A stretch of 64,000 nucleotides of DNA from Patella vulgata (taxonomy: Eukaryota; Mollusca; Gastropoda; Patellidae). The notes below the pieces were generated by a model, which saw only the letters and a program-made list of their open reading frames with translations, was not told where the DNA came from and ran no database searches. Where the stretch lies: positions 14,320,222-14,384,221 of the forward strand of contig NC_065883.2 of NCBI RefSeq assembly GCF_932274485.2, given 5' to 3'. The position numbers were made by a program, and so were the translations under genes. Positions within the stretch are counted from its first letter, which is position 1; the number at the start of each line of letters is the position of its first letter. This document shows, in pieces, positions 10,634 to 20,828 of this stretch.

Positions 10634-10721
10634 TCGTTTACCGTGGAAGAAAGTAGTGAAGCTTTACAGTTGTTATCATATACAACAGTAAAGATGAACT
10701 ACTTAGTTTCACGGTAAACGA
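10634..10721. repeat. 88-base hairpin with 40-base arms and an 8-base loop
   Basis: The arms 10634-10673 and 10682-10721 match at about 33 of 40 positions, starting with TCGTTTACCGTG and its complement. Size and shape recall a microRNA precursor, but there is no other sign of one. A small fold-back repeat is equally likely. Confidence 0.6.
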
Positions 10722-11046
10722 TGAAAGGATAAAAGGTGCACCGAGACACATCCGCAAACACACACCCACACATACGCATTATGCTACATACCTCAAAGCA
10801 ATAGGCCTAATGGTAGACAAACAACAATGTCAAATGGGATAACATTTCTTTGTGTTTAGTAAAAAGTAGCAACTACCATGCTCAAATGTTCTTAACATTA
10901 TTTACATCTAGACTGTCAGTTGCGGGGACGAACAAGAGACAGTTTATGTTTTCAAAATCATATTTTAGTCTGTCTAGGTTTTCCTTTCGTGCATTTGCAT
11001 GTAACGAGCATCGGAGAAAGTAATGATTGGGGTCTTCAATTATAAG

Positions 11047-11420
11047 GGGGTCAGGGTGGCTAAGTGGGTAAGACGCTGGCTCGCTAGCCTGGAGGTCGGG
11101 TGTTCGATCCCTGCATTGGCCGAGAAAGCTCATCCAGATTTTCCGGCATCGACCCCCGCCCCCCTTGTCAGTGATGCATGACGGAGGGCCTGAAAAGAAC
11201 AGCTGTCTAGTCGTTCGGATGGGACGGAAAGCCAAGGTCCCTGGTACATTTTGGCGTGTACGTAAAAGATCCATTGACAGTTGGAATTCGATATAAGTGT
11301 AGGCCGTAGTGCCAAAATTCCCCTCATAGCACACTGTATGGCGTATGCCCGTCTTCATTAGCCCAGTTCGGAGCAGAACAGTAGAGCGTTAAACCCTATT
11401 TTATTTCATTTCATTTCACT
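11047..11420 (+). mobile_element. SINE B, full-length copy
   Basis: Head GTGGCTAAGTGGGTAAGACG, B-box-like GTGTTCGATCCC, the full body and an ATTTC-repeat tail are present on the plus strand. The flanking duplication TCAATTATAAG / TGAATTATAAG (one mismatch) supports insertion. The long minus-strand frames here are SINE by-products. Confidence 0.85.
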
Positions 11421-11429
11421 TGAATTATA

Positions 11430-12310
11430 AGAACGCAGAGGCGTGCGCCACTATCAGCAACATGTCTAAGGAATTTGTGACCCTGCAGGTCAGAAAATTG
11501 GAGTCTAAGTCTACTATAAAGCGAAACGATTATAGTAAAACTTTTATATCTGATTTTGAGAATATTTAAGAGTTCAGGAGTTTCTTGCAAGCGTAAGCTG
11601 CTGAGTTTATTCCATTCTTGTATACTGGATGTGATCAATAAATCGGGAAAAAGTTGTCCGAAATCGAATTTCCTTTGTTTATCTTCATTTCGAAGGGAAT
11701 TTTATATGTTGGGTCAAGATTTAGGAGATTTTTAAAATACGGTGAAGTTAGATAATCATTAATTGTGTATGGTAGTTATAGTTTGTGTCGTTTTCGTCTT
11801 TCTTTGAGTGGAATGAATCCGTTTTCTGTGTAGGTAGAGAGAAGGGGTGTCGTGTCATTCTAAACACTAAAGTTTAGGGGCCTAACAGAAGTCCCTCTTT
11901 ACAACCGGGTTTTTTTATGTCTTTGAGTGTTAAATGTTAACGGTTCCCAACTGAAGGGGTGTCAGAGAGGCTGGTGAAAAGCCACCCAGAAGAAGAAGAT
12001 TTAAATTTTAAAGAATATACATTTATATAGTGTTTATCCATGAAAACAATAAGCAAGCTCAGTTCGCAGCTAGTGAATTTTTAAACCATCAATGTATTAT
12101 ATTATACATATGTCATTGAGCTTCAATATAAAACAAAATGCATCATTTGTTATCTTATCTGCATTTTCATCATAACCTTTTATATTTTATTTTATTTTAT
12201 TTTTAGTTATTGTTTTTATCTTATTTTTTTTTTTATTTTTTTTTTTTGGCAGGCACTGTTCTTTTTATTTTAGGGGGGGGGGGTACGTTTTATATTATTT
12301 TAGACCTTTG
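11430..12310. other. Intergenic stretch with T- and G-runs
   Basis: I see no gene. The stretch contains pyrimidine-rich low-complexity DNA at 12180-12250 and an 11-base G run near 12273. Confidence 0.5.
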
Positions 12311-12315
12311 GGGGG

Positions 12316-12575
12316 TCACCAGATTCCTGGCGTCCAGTGACAATCTGTGCCGTTTTGAAGCAGATCCCAATAATTTTTTGACCAGATTTGTAACCATGGA
12401 TGAGACCTGTTTCCAAAAATGAAAAAGGAACTAGCGCAGGTCTTCATTTTCTTAGATATGATGACGTCATGTCAGCTGTAAACGACTTTTTTAGGGTGGC
12501 TTAAGAAAAATTCTTCCCGACCGGCAACCAGGCCTTGCAACATCTTTGACAAAAGTGTGTGCTCCTCGAAGGGCA
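12316..12575 (+). pseudogene. Mariner-type transposase fragment (plain DNA transposon, decayed)
   Basis: In plus orientation the first part reads DPNNFLTRFVTMDETC, the typical DETW-region segment of mariner (DD34D) transposases. After an internal deletion, a second part reads DDVMSAVNDFF and then a frame-broken FFPTGNQALQH..QKCV, the usual C-terminal block ending in the conserved LEG. Most of the catalytic core and both ends of the element are missing or unrecognisable. Confidence 0.8.
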
Positions 12576-12589
12576 CTACGTAGAAAAAT

Positions 12590-13945
12590 AAATGGAAACC
12601 ATCGACTTTGTACAGGTATTTCACAGATAGGCTTAGAACTTTATACTCAGTTTTTCTTTTATGTTACTGAAAGCAGAGTTCATATTTATATTCCCCATAA
12701 AAGGGACAGGATCCGTCCGTCCCTATTGGCAAGTCAGTCGTTTACTGTATTAACTGATTTCCAACCTCAAATATAGATATGGCGTTATCAATAAGAAAAT
12801 ATGTTATACTTTGGAATGTAATTTTATCGAAATTAACAGTATCAAATTTCCGACGCTTTATAATCGTCGCTTTATAGCCGCTTGTGAGTAGATGGCCATC
12901 TCGTTTCTGCTTTTCCCAAATACACATTTGAAGATTGTATCAACAAACAAACAAAAAATTATCCTTGAATTCAGAATGTTTAAGCGTAGGATATAAAGTA
13001 GAAAAGTCAACGTTCGATTTTATTGATTTAGCATTGTATTTATGATTTAATAATTAGTAGGACTGACAATCGAGACTTCGTTTATGATCTTAGTAATGAT
13101 ATTTGACTATTTATTGTCAAAACTTCAAACACTCATAGCTTCGCAAAGAATAAATTAATTGATTTTTCATTATTTATTTTGAACTATTACAGCAAGAACG
13201 TCCGATTTATAATCTTACATAGTGCATCTTTAATATAACGTCGTAAATCTGTCCTGTTGGTGCAGGAAGTAGAACATTAAACACCATTTCATTTCATTTA
13301 ATATCAGAATGAACAACCCCAAACAATCCAACGAGAACTGTATTCGTGTGATATGTTCATGTTGAATGTTCTAGAGAGCTGCGTTTTACGATCGATTTTT
13401 TACTACATGCTTGTGTCAGTTCATAAGCATGCATAAAGCATAATACATTTAATGTGATTTTAGATTTATGTATTCAGTGCACTAATTTGATTGAAGCCTT
13501 TTCCCTTACATGCTATATAAACGATTACTGTTAAGGAAAATCGTAAACACTTCCAGTACAACCTGGTAAGTTCTTTGAAAATAATAAAATAACTTCCATA
13601 AATCAAGAATTAAAGCACCCCAACAAATTTCGCATCGCTGCTCTCGCCACTCATCATAGCTATAACTGGACCCCGCTATAACTCACAGGGTCAGGTTAAG
13701 GGAAGGGCTTTAGTAGGCATCGTTCAGCTGGGGGAGGGGAGGGGTTGAATAATTTATGAATGCTGAATCAACTGATTAGTACCCTAAATTGATTATTTTT
13801 TAAAGTTTCAAATAACATAGTGCATAAAATTGTATGGTATACCTGTGGCGGCCGGTGGCTAAAACATTTCCTGGGTTACATAGATCTAGACATAAGATAC
13901 TTTTAACTGATTTCACATTCAATAGTCGGTGTACAGTAGTGTGGC
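12590..13945. other. Intergenic stretch, nothing assigned except a SINE B scrap
   Basis: AT-rich sequence with no supported exon. Positions 13255-13300 (GGTGCAGGAAGTAGAACATT then ATTTCATTTCATTT) are a 3' scrap of SINE B. Confidence 0.5.
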
Positions 13946-13958
13946 GACATTACTACAG

Positions 13959-14114
13959 AGTGAGAGAAATTGGGTTTAACGTCCACTCGACACAAACTAG
14001 GTCATTTCAGGACTAACATATGGTTTAATTTTATTTCAATAATTCGCTTGCGCGTAGGGGTCTTTAGCAGTGGGAGGAAACCGGATGACCCGGAGAAAAC
14101 CCACGAGGTTGGAC
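13959..14114 (-). mobile_element. SINE A, truncated at its head
   Basis: The 3' end, body and central block are present up to ACCTCGTGGGT (reversed), and the tRNA-like head is absent. A perfect 12-base target duplication ACATTACTACAG at 13947-13958 and 14115-14126 shows it inserted already truncated. Confidence 0.88.
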
Positions 14115-14320
14115 ACATTACTACAGTTTTTGTCGTAGCTAATTCTCCTGTTAACGACACTGAGACCATTATTTCTTAACGTTTCTAATAATTCGACCTT
14201 AAATTTGTAGGAATTTACACGTTTCAAGGAAATATTGCCATGCATTAAGCGATATTTCAGAATCACTGAACTCATTAGGTATTATATAGATTTTTATATT
14301 TTAGTTTTATCTTTATACGG

Positions 14321-14480
14321 GGACAACGTTGGCTCAGTGAGTAAAACGTTCCGCGTTGACTCAGTGAGTAAGACGTTCCGCGTTGGCTCAGTGGGTAAGA
14401 CGTGGTTACCCATTATCAGTGGTGCGGTACGGAGAGCCTGGCAAGAGACAGCGTATGGTTGTTGGAAAAACCGAGGTCCC
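14321..14480 (+). mobile_element. SINE B copy with a triplicated A-box head
   Basis: Three near-identical 27-base units, each GTTGRCTCAGTGRGTAARAC followed by GTTCCGC in the first two, stand in tandem at about 14328-14404. The SINE B middle follows (TCAGTGGTGCGGTACGGAG, ACCGAGGTCCC). The rest of the body is lost. An arrayed internal promoter box like this is not seen in the other copies. Confidence 0.75.
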
Positions 14481-14794
14481 ATCATGAGCATGGCGGCCCA
14501 TGATTTTACATGAGGAACAAGATTCTTCCGGGCCCCCAAAAAGCAATATTTAAATTTGTGTGCGGGGAAGGGGGAAAGTCCCTAGAGGTGCCGCCGAGTA
14601 ATATTGGGCTGTGTGGAACATGCTAAAGTCGATTTGTAGCATATGGACCCACTGGTTAAACTTTATGATTATGGTTATAATGTTGTTGAAAACCGAATTA
14701 AAACCGCTTGATTTTTGCCATTGGGGGCGGGGGGCGCAAAATCACAAAACCATGACGCAAAACGCGTCATTGCGTCTCTTTTACTTAGCCCCTG

Positions 14795-15215
14795 GGTCCC
14801 ATGTACACATCGGCATGCACTTAAAAGAACCTTTGATAGTTGGAAATAAAATTAAAAAAACTTAATAGTTGGAATTAAGAGGAGGTCCTCATAGCACACT
14901 GTATGGCTTATGCCATAGTGATGCAGGACGAGGGCCTGACAAGGACAGCTGTCTAGTCGTTCGGATGGGACGAGAAAACGAGGTGCCGTGTACACATTGG
15001 CGTGCACGTAAAAGATCCCTTGGCAGTTGGAATTCGATATAAGAGTAGGCCGTAGCGCCGCGGCCCGGGCAAAATTTCCCTCATCGCACACTGTATGGCG
15101 TATGCCCGTCTTCATTAGCCCAGGTTAGGAGCAGAACAGTAGGACGTTAAACCCCATTTCATTTATTTTCATTTCATTTCGGTGCAGAATAGTACAACGT
15201 TAAAGACCTTTTTTA
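14795..15215 (+). mobile_element. SINE B pieces in a compound insertion
   Basis: A 3' fragment (14798-14925) is fused to a longer copy lacking the head (14925-15178, AGTGATGCAGGACGAGGGCC through GGACGTTAAACCCCATTTC and an ATTTC tail). A second short 3' scrap, GGTGCAGAATAGTACAACG, follows at 15181-15215. Serial insertion into older SINE DNA is the simplest reading. Confidence 0.7.
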
Positions 15216-15219
15216 TTTT

Positions 15220-16015
15220 ATCCCTAAATCATAGTGTTTTTTTGTGTTCGGTTACTCCCCATAGATTAAAGATATTAATTGGAAATCTATAATCTATGCA
15301 CAGTCTCCACGGTCCCCGGTCCCACCCCCACCCCTGTAGTACAATACGACCGGATGGCTGAGACTACAAAGATATTATCAATTGTCACGTGAAATACCAA
15401 TTTCCGGCTGTATTCTTATTTTTTATAAATTTCGTATTGGTTATAATTGTTGTGAACACTATGTATCTTAAAATAGTTCGGTGAAGAACACACGACCCTA
15501 TAATTAACAACTATTTTTTAATCATTAACATAGCCAAGTCACTACTAACACATTACTACGCTGAATCATTTGCCCTTTACAAATTTCAACAGTAGACTAG
15601 CCGGTTTGACCCTTCATTTCAAGTTCTAAAGAAAATGTTTCCACCTGCGAATTTCGCGGAAATAAGAAACATCACCTTTTAGCTCTTTCACTTTATTGAA
15701 GTTTTACGCTCAAAGATTTGAAAAATGACTGTCTAACCTTTTCAGAAAGCAAGAACTCGTTAACTATGTTCAAGGCGTAAAATAAAACATATCACGCGAT
15801 CTGTGTGTCTTGAAATCGGTTTAACTATCTTGGTCAGTATGTTAACAACTGTCGGAATAAATTGATCGATAGAGTTTTATTGGAAGTTGTCTTTGATGAA
15901 TTCATTATTTTAAACTGAAAAAAATATGTGTGATGTATTATATTATAAACATCCACCAGAAAAGGTCATCCCATATTATGGTAAGTATGACATCTTAAAA
16001 CTTTTATAGTAATAA
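15220..16015. other. Intergenic stretch, no gene seen
   Basis: A short C-rich patch near 15305-15335 is the only compositional feature. I could not support any exon or repeat. Confidence 0.5.
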
Positions 16016-16017
16016 GT

Positions 16018-16195
16018 GAAATTAAATGCGGTTTAACGTCCTACTTTTCTGCACCAACGTTGATAATGAAGACGGGCATACGCCATGCAATGTGTTATAA
16101 GGTCAATTTTACCCGGACATCGGCGATCTTATTTTGAATTCCAATTGTCCTATCCGAATGACTAGACACTGTCCTTGACATGTTCAGCTTTGTGG
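16018..16195 (-). mobile_element. SINE B, shortened copy
   Basis: The tail side (GAAATTAAATGCGGTTTAAC), AATGAAGACGGGCATACGCC and part of the body up to TATCCGAATGACTAGAC are recognisable on the minus strand, with an internal deletion. Confidence 0.7.
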
Positions 16196-16578
16196 GTTTT
16201 TCTCCCACTGCTGGCGTTATAGTTTCTCCATTTTTATATTAAATCATTAAACTATGGCAATCGCATGTCAATCCGTTTACATCTGCGCCATCCAATGTTC
16301 CAGAGAGTTGGTTACAGGCTTGACAAGTGGATAAATTCTAAATAATAAATTATATAAAATTTTAAACTCTTACATAATGAATCCTTAACGGGTGGGCGTA
16401 TAAAAATATGTGGAGTAATAGTTTGTCGTGTAGAAAATTAATTTATAACCCCACATTTGACTTCCTTTTACTTGTATTTAATTTTGCAAATTGATTCAAT
16501 TGTTTATTTATATACCGAATGGGTTTTATTATACTATTGTAAAAGTTTGAATAACTAATTCATGCTTGCACTGCTGCA

Positions 16579-16797
16579 TTTAGTTTCAACTAAAGACTAG
16601 TCTAAGTACTACTTTCGTACTGCTCTACAATTTTATCTAAAGACTAAACTAAATACTAATTTTTGTACCTGTAGGCCTACTACTTTTTTTAATTTCAACT
16701 ATAAACTAGACTAAATACTAATTTTGTACTTGTACTGCTGTATAATTTTAACTAGACTATAGACTAATTTTTGTACTTGTACTGCTGTATTTAATTC
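16579..16797. repeat. Minisatellite directly upstream of the fuseless-like gene
   Basis: About four units of 50-65 bases contain AACTATAAACTAGACTAAAT, ACTAATTTTTGTACTTGTAC and TGCTGTA. The last unit ends about 20 bases before the first ATG of the gene, so it lies in its 5' untranslated or promoter region. Confidence 0.75.
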
Positions 16798-16815
16798 AAT
16801 CATACGAGGCTGGGT

Positions 16816-19525
16816 ATGATTACTCATTCTGCTCTTTGTTCTAATAAAATTTATTCACCATCTTTAGGGTGGAAAAACAAAGATAAAGCTAATGCTACAG
16901 ATCTTCCGGGCTTCCAAATGGAGACCTACTTGCTGATTCTGGATTCCTTTCTGAGCATCTTATTGTTTGGTCCCCTTGTTGCTGTTTACTGGCGGGGAAC
17001 CTGGGGCATAGCCGACCTGTATTTATTTCCAGAAGATAAACTTTTAAGCCAGTGCTTATCCCTTGGAGGTGGAATGTTGATCAGTTTAACCATGATGCTC
17101 CTTCAGGATCGATTTAATGTGTGGAACCGAAAGATGGGTAGTACTGCATTTCTGGTCATTTCCAGGATGCATTCCTATATATTAGCTCACGCTTGTGTTC
17201 ATTACTGGCGGGGTATCTGGGGGTTTTTGGAATATACCGGAAGGTCTTTACACAGAGCATCTATAACGGCAGCCTTGTCCACTATTTTATTAGTGTTATT
17301 CAGAGGAATGTGTGATTCTGTCTCGGCTCCATTATATACCATGACTGATCTAGATCGTAAGGATTATTTCGTCATCCCAACCAGGTTCAAAATAAAGGTA
17401 GGTCATCTTATATTCTGAGCAACAAAATAAACGCCACGCTTTTTACGACACATGAACTTTATCAAATAAATTGCATTTAATGCAGATATTAAAAAAAATA
17501 ATATGTATAATCTGACAATATGGTATTAAAAGAAGTGCGTGAGGTAAAGGGTAACTCGAGTGCACACTACTGGGACCTTCACACTGTATACTTCACGTTG
17601 TAAACATCATTTAACGGTATAGTCTTACAACGATGCCAAGACTGTCGCTGGTACATGCCGTCAACTTACGTCAACGTGCGAACTCTCCAGCATTTTGCTG
17701 TTCCATGAATGTCCATTCCGTGATAAGAATGACAACTTCACCGCAGCACCTGCGTAATAAATTTCAAAATGCCATAAAAAATGGGTTTTACTGAGAATAT
17801 ATGTTATTCCATAATTGTCTTTTCAGCCCAACTTTGAGCTTAAAGTTTATAGTAGACTGTTGTTTTACGGTGGTTTGTGTTCTGGGAACGGTTGCTGTTC
17901 AATGGCGTAGTATATGGGTGATAGCTGACTTGCTTCTTGCTCCCCATAATCCGATCTATTCATCTTGGTTATCCATGGCCGCTGGAAACATCTTCACCCT
18001 CCTATTACTTGTAGCCCAATGGCCACTCATGCAGATAGCTAAAACCTTAAAACGTAAAGAGACCAAATTTTATATTTTACTTCTGATAGAAGATGTGATG
18101 AGTTTATGTGGAAATGTTGCTGCGGTTCTAGTTTGGCGTGGGTTTTGGAATCTACAGGATCAGTTCTTGTTAAAAGACATTCCAAAAATGGTCTGGGCGT
18201 TACATGTTGGATCAGTTACAATTCTCATTCTCTTATTGCATTTCAAGACGGTGACATTAGCAGGTGTGTGGACTGACGGGGACGTGATCTTTAGTGGCGA
18301 GAAGATATTTTTCGAAACAAGGTTTATAACCAGTTTCATCAAACATCGTGACCAACAGGTGGGTGTGATTTGTTTATGTCATTAGCCTGCAAAGTAAACC
18401 GCCGTCTCCATTAGACCAGTCGGTGCGGAAAAGTGGGACGTTAAACCCCATTTCGTTTCAAAGTAAACCCCGGCAACTGTCAACAGTAAAGTAGGTACTT
18501 CACAATCTTTGCCACTTCAATCTTTTTTGTAGACGTTCAATCTTTTGGTAGACGTTGGTTAAATAGCTATTGTACTTTCATCTGCTTTCCCGCCTTCAAT
18601 GACCTCCATTCCTCAGAGGGTATGATACTAAACACATCGTGAAGTGAAGTCGATTAAAATAAATACTCCGTTGTTATCCAAGTAGTCCTTCCTATATAGA
18701 TTATGAAACCAATATTCCTTAGGCTACGTTAGTTACAGAGGCGTGGTCAGCATCATTGTCGAAGTTTGAGATAGGAGTTGTGGTGTGTGTGTGTGTGGGA
18801 GGGGGGGGGGGGTATCATTTTATGGAGGTGGGTGTGGCTGATGGTTAGTAACGTGCAACATAAACATATTCCTTAAGTGGCATCTAGTAAATGAGCACAG
18901 AAGCGATAAGAGGATACTTGTGGAAACGCCGTGGTTTTAGAATAAAACCATAAAACCAGTGATTGATTTCCCATAAATATTTTGTTTTGTTTGAGGCGAT
19001 AAACATATTTGTTAATCCCAGACTACTCTACATTCTCAAAAATTAAGGCTACTCCAATACCCAAATGACTTGACTGGGGGATTTATATTTATGTCTAACA
19101 GCAGCCTTCGAATGACAAGAAATATCTTGTCAAGTTTGGATACGGTACCGGTTAGTTTAAATTTATCTTGCTGGGGTAAACAGTATAATAATAATAATAA
19201 TAATAATATGATTTGATCAAACGGATCCATCATTTAGTTTCTGCGTTGCTCTATGCGAGGCTTCTGGAGAAGGAATGAGGTGGGGCTGGGGGGTATAAAT
19301 AATTGACCCAAACGCTTTATGAAATATAAAATCTTACAAAATTAAAATTGTGGAAATAACATTTCTCTTTAGTTTAATTTGTTATAATTATATTCTTTTC
19401 AGTCTGACATGCCAGCTAAAACACTGGATGAGAAATGGAATACGGACAAGCCAGGAGTCACGGCTATATCTTACAGCAGACGACGAGAGAATACCTCAAA
19501 TATATCAGACGATGCTAAGTTCTAA
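16816..19525 (+). CDS. Fuseless-family multi-pass membrane protein
   Basis: Exons: 16816-17397, about 17827-18358, 19403-19525, giving roughly 410 residues. The protein has four copies of a W-R-G/S-x-W module, each next to hydrophobic helices: VYWRGTWGIADLYLFP (about residues 58-73), HYWRGIWGFLEY (about 130-141), VQWRSIWVIADLLL and LVWRGFWNLQDQFL. This arrangement and the YFVIPTRFK segment fit the Fuseless family, known in Drosophila as a presynaptic protein needed for calcium-channel function. The C-terminal exon adds a soluble, Arg/Ser-rich tail ending SNISDDAKF. Exon 3 joins exon 2 in phase. The exon 1-2 join does not: the strong donor at 17398 is phase 0, while the frame after the acceptor at 17827 needs phase 2. 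Either the weak donor at 17385 is used, or there is an indel or a different acceptor. The start is not certain either: Met35 (16918) or an upstream exon is possible. Confidence 0.8.
18394..18462 (+). mobile_element. SINE B 3' fragment in an intron of the fuseless-like gene
   Basis: TTAGACCAGTCGGTGCGG and GGGACGTTAAACCCCATTTC mark the last 65 bases of SINE B. Confidence 0.65.
18783..18812. repeat. GT repeat followed by a G run
   Basis: A short GT dinucleotide run passes into about twelve Gs, inside an intron of the fuseless-like gene. Confidence 0.8.
19183..19209. repeat. AAT trinucleotide repeat
   Basis: About nine AAT units in the same intron. It may be the tail of an old LINE in minus orientation, but no reverse-transcriptase sequence was recognised beside it. 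Confidence 0.7.
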
Positions 19526-19712
19526 TAGGAAACTAAATGTCAGTTGTGTTAAGCGCTAAACAAATATTTCCATTTCATGTTTTAATGTAATTGTATAAGT
19601 CGTCGTGCAATATTAGCTTCACAATATACCAAAAAGGAAAATATGTAGGTTCAGTTCAAAGCACATTAAAACGATACCTATCGAACAGCATGTTGTCCCA
19701 TGTAAAAAAAAA

Positions 19713-19858
19713 CATTTATTGGCAGTTGGGATGAAAAGTAGGCGAAAACGCCGCAATCCGAGCAAAATACCCATCAGTGTACAATGCATGGTGTATTCCT
19801 GTCTTTGTTATTTCGGTTGGTGCAGAAAAATAGGATGTAAAACCCCACTTCTTATTAT
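19713..19858 (+). mobile_element. SINE B 3' half, diverged
   Basis: TTGGCAGTTGGGATGAAAAG, CAGTGTACAATGCATGGTGT and AGGATGTAAAACCCCAC follow the SINE B body order. The head is absent. Confidence 0.6.
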
Positions 19859-19867
19859 ATGTTTTAC

Positions 19868-20143
19868 GGGAGCCACGGTGGCTAACCAGAAGGTCGGGTG
19901 TTCGACCCCTGCGTTCATCGGGATTTACCGTCGTGGTTCCCTTTTGTCAGTGGTCTGGGAAGGAACGATGTATAGTCGTTCGGACGGTACGTTTAACCGA
20001 GGTCCCGTGTAGTACACATTAGCATGCACGTACAATTTAGCATGCACACACAATTTCCCTCATAGCACACTGTATGGCGTTTACCCGTCTTCTTTAGCCC
20101 AGTCGGAGCAGAAAAATAGGACGAAAAACCCCATTCAATTTCC
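19868..20143 (+). mobile_element. SINE B copy with internal deletions
   Basis: It begins with GAGCCACGGTGGCTAACC, keeps the B-box-like GTGTTCGACCCC, and ends GGACGAAAAACCCCATT. It follows directly on the previous fragment, so this spot took repeated insertions. Confidence 0.7.
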
Positions 20144-20554
20144 ATTGTTTTATATATTTAACACTAAAATTGCTATCAGCCCTTATTTTTTGTAAAGCTG
20201 TAGTTTTAAAAAAAACAATTATTTTCCTGATACATCGAAGTCTTAGAAACCACAGTTGTTGTTACTTTTTTTTTTAAATCCGTACAATTTCTAGTTTTAT
20301 GTGTTCACTAATCGTTTACGTATCTTAAAAGACAATGACTTTGAGGAATCTATTTTGCATGGCTCATGGTTGTGTTGATTGGTATATTCGTGTCTCGACG
20401 CCGGTCACGATATCACTATCTTATACATAATAAATTATTAATAAATTATCCATTCCCGTTCTAACGAGCAGATATCTATAGTGTCAATGGTGGTATATGC
20501 CAGATAACATGGTCTACAATCTGTATGTTTTATCCTTATACCATGGATCCTTCA

Positions 20555-20768
20555 TATTAAATGGATGCTTGTCGATCACCCCCAATGGACGCGTGGCGAT
20601 CATTTGGAATGCACGATCATCTCGGATGAAAATGGACTATCATCCACCAAGAATATACCACATCTGGAATGGAAGAGGGACGTACAATGAACCTGCGTCT
20701 CGAATGGGCGATCTTCTGGAATGTACGATCGACCAACACCTAGAATGTACGATCGTCTGGAATATATG
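20555..20768. repeat. Degenerate short repeats with the core GGAATGYACGATC
   Basis: The core TGGAATGYACGATC and shortened forms (CGATCATTTGGAATG, CTGGAATG, TAGAATGTACGATC) recur about every 25-45 bases just beyond the stop codon of the minus-strand gene at 20829. Its function is unknown. Confidence 0.55.
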
Positions 20769-20828
20769 TGCTTAACCCATTAGTTCTAATAGTTGACATC
20801 TGTTGATAACTGATCTTAAATCGTTCTT

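Noticed and set aside
10882-11358. 158-codon minus-strand frame
   Set aside because: It lies almost entirely over a full-length SINE B copy. The same peptide fragments (MKTGIRHTVCYEGNF) recur at every SINE B copy, so it is not a gene.
12440-12480. GATGACGTCATG as a CRE promoter element
   Set aside because: It lies inside the mariner-type transposase fragment (codons for the DDV segment), so the motif is explained by coding ancestry.
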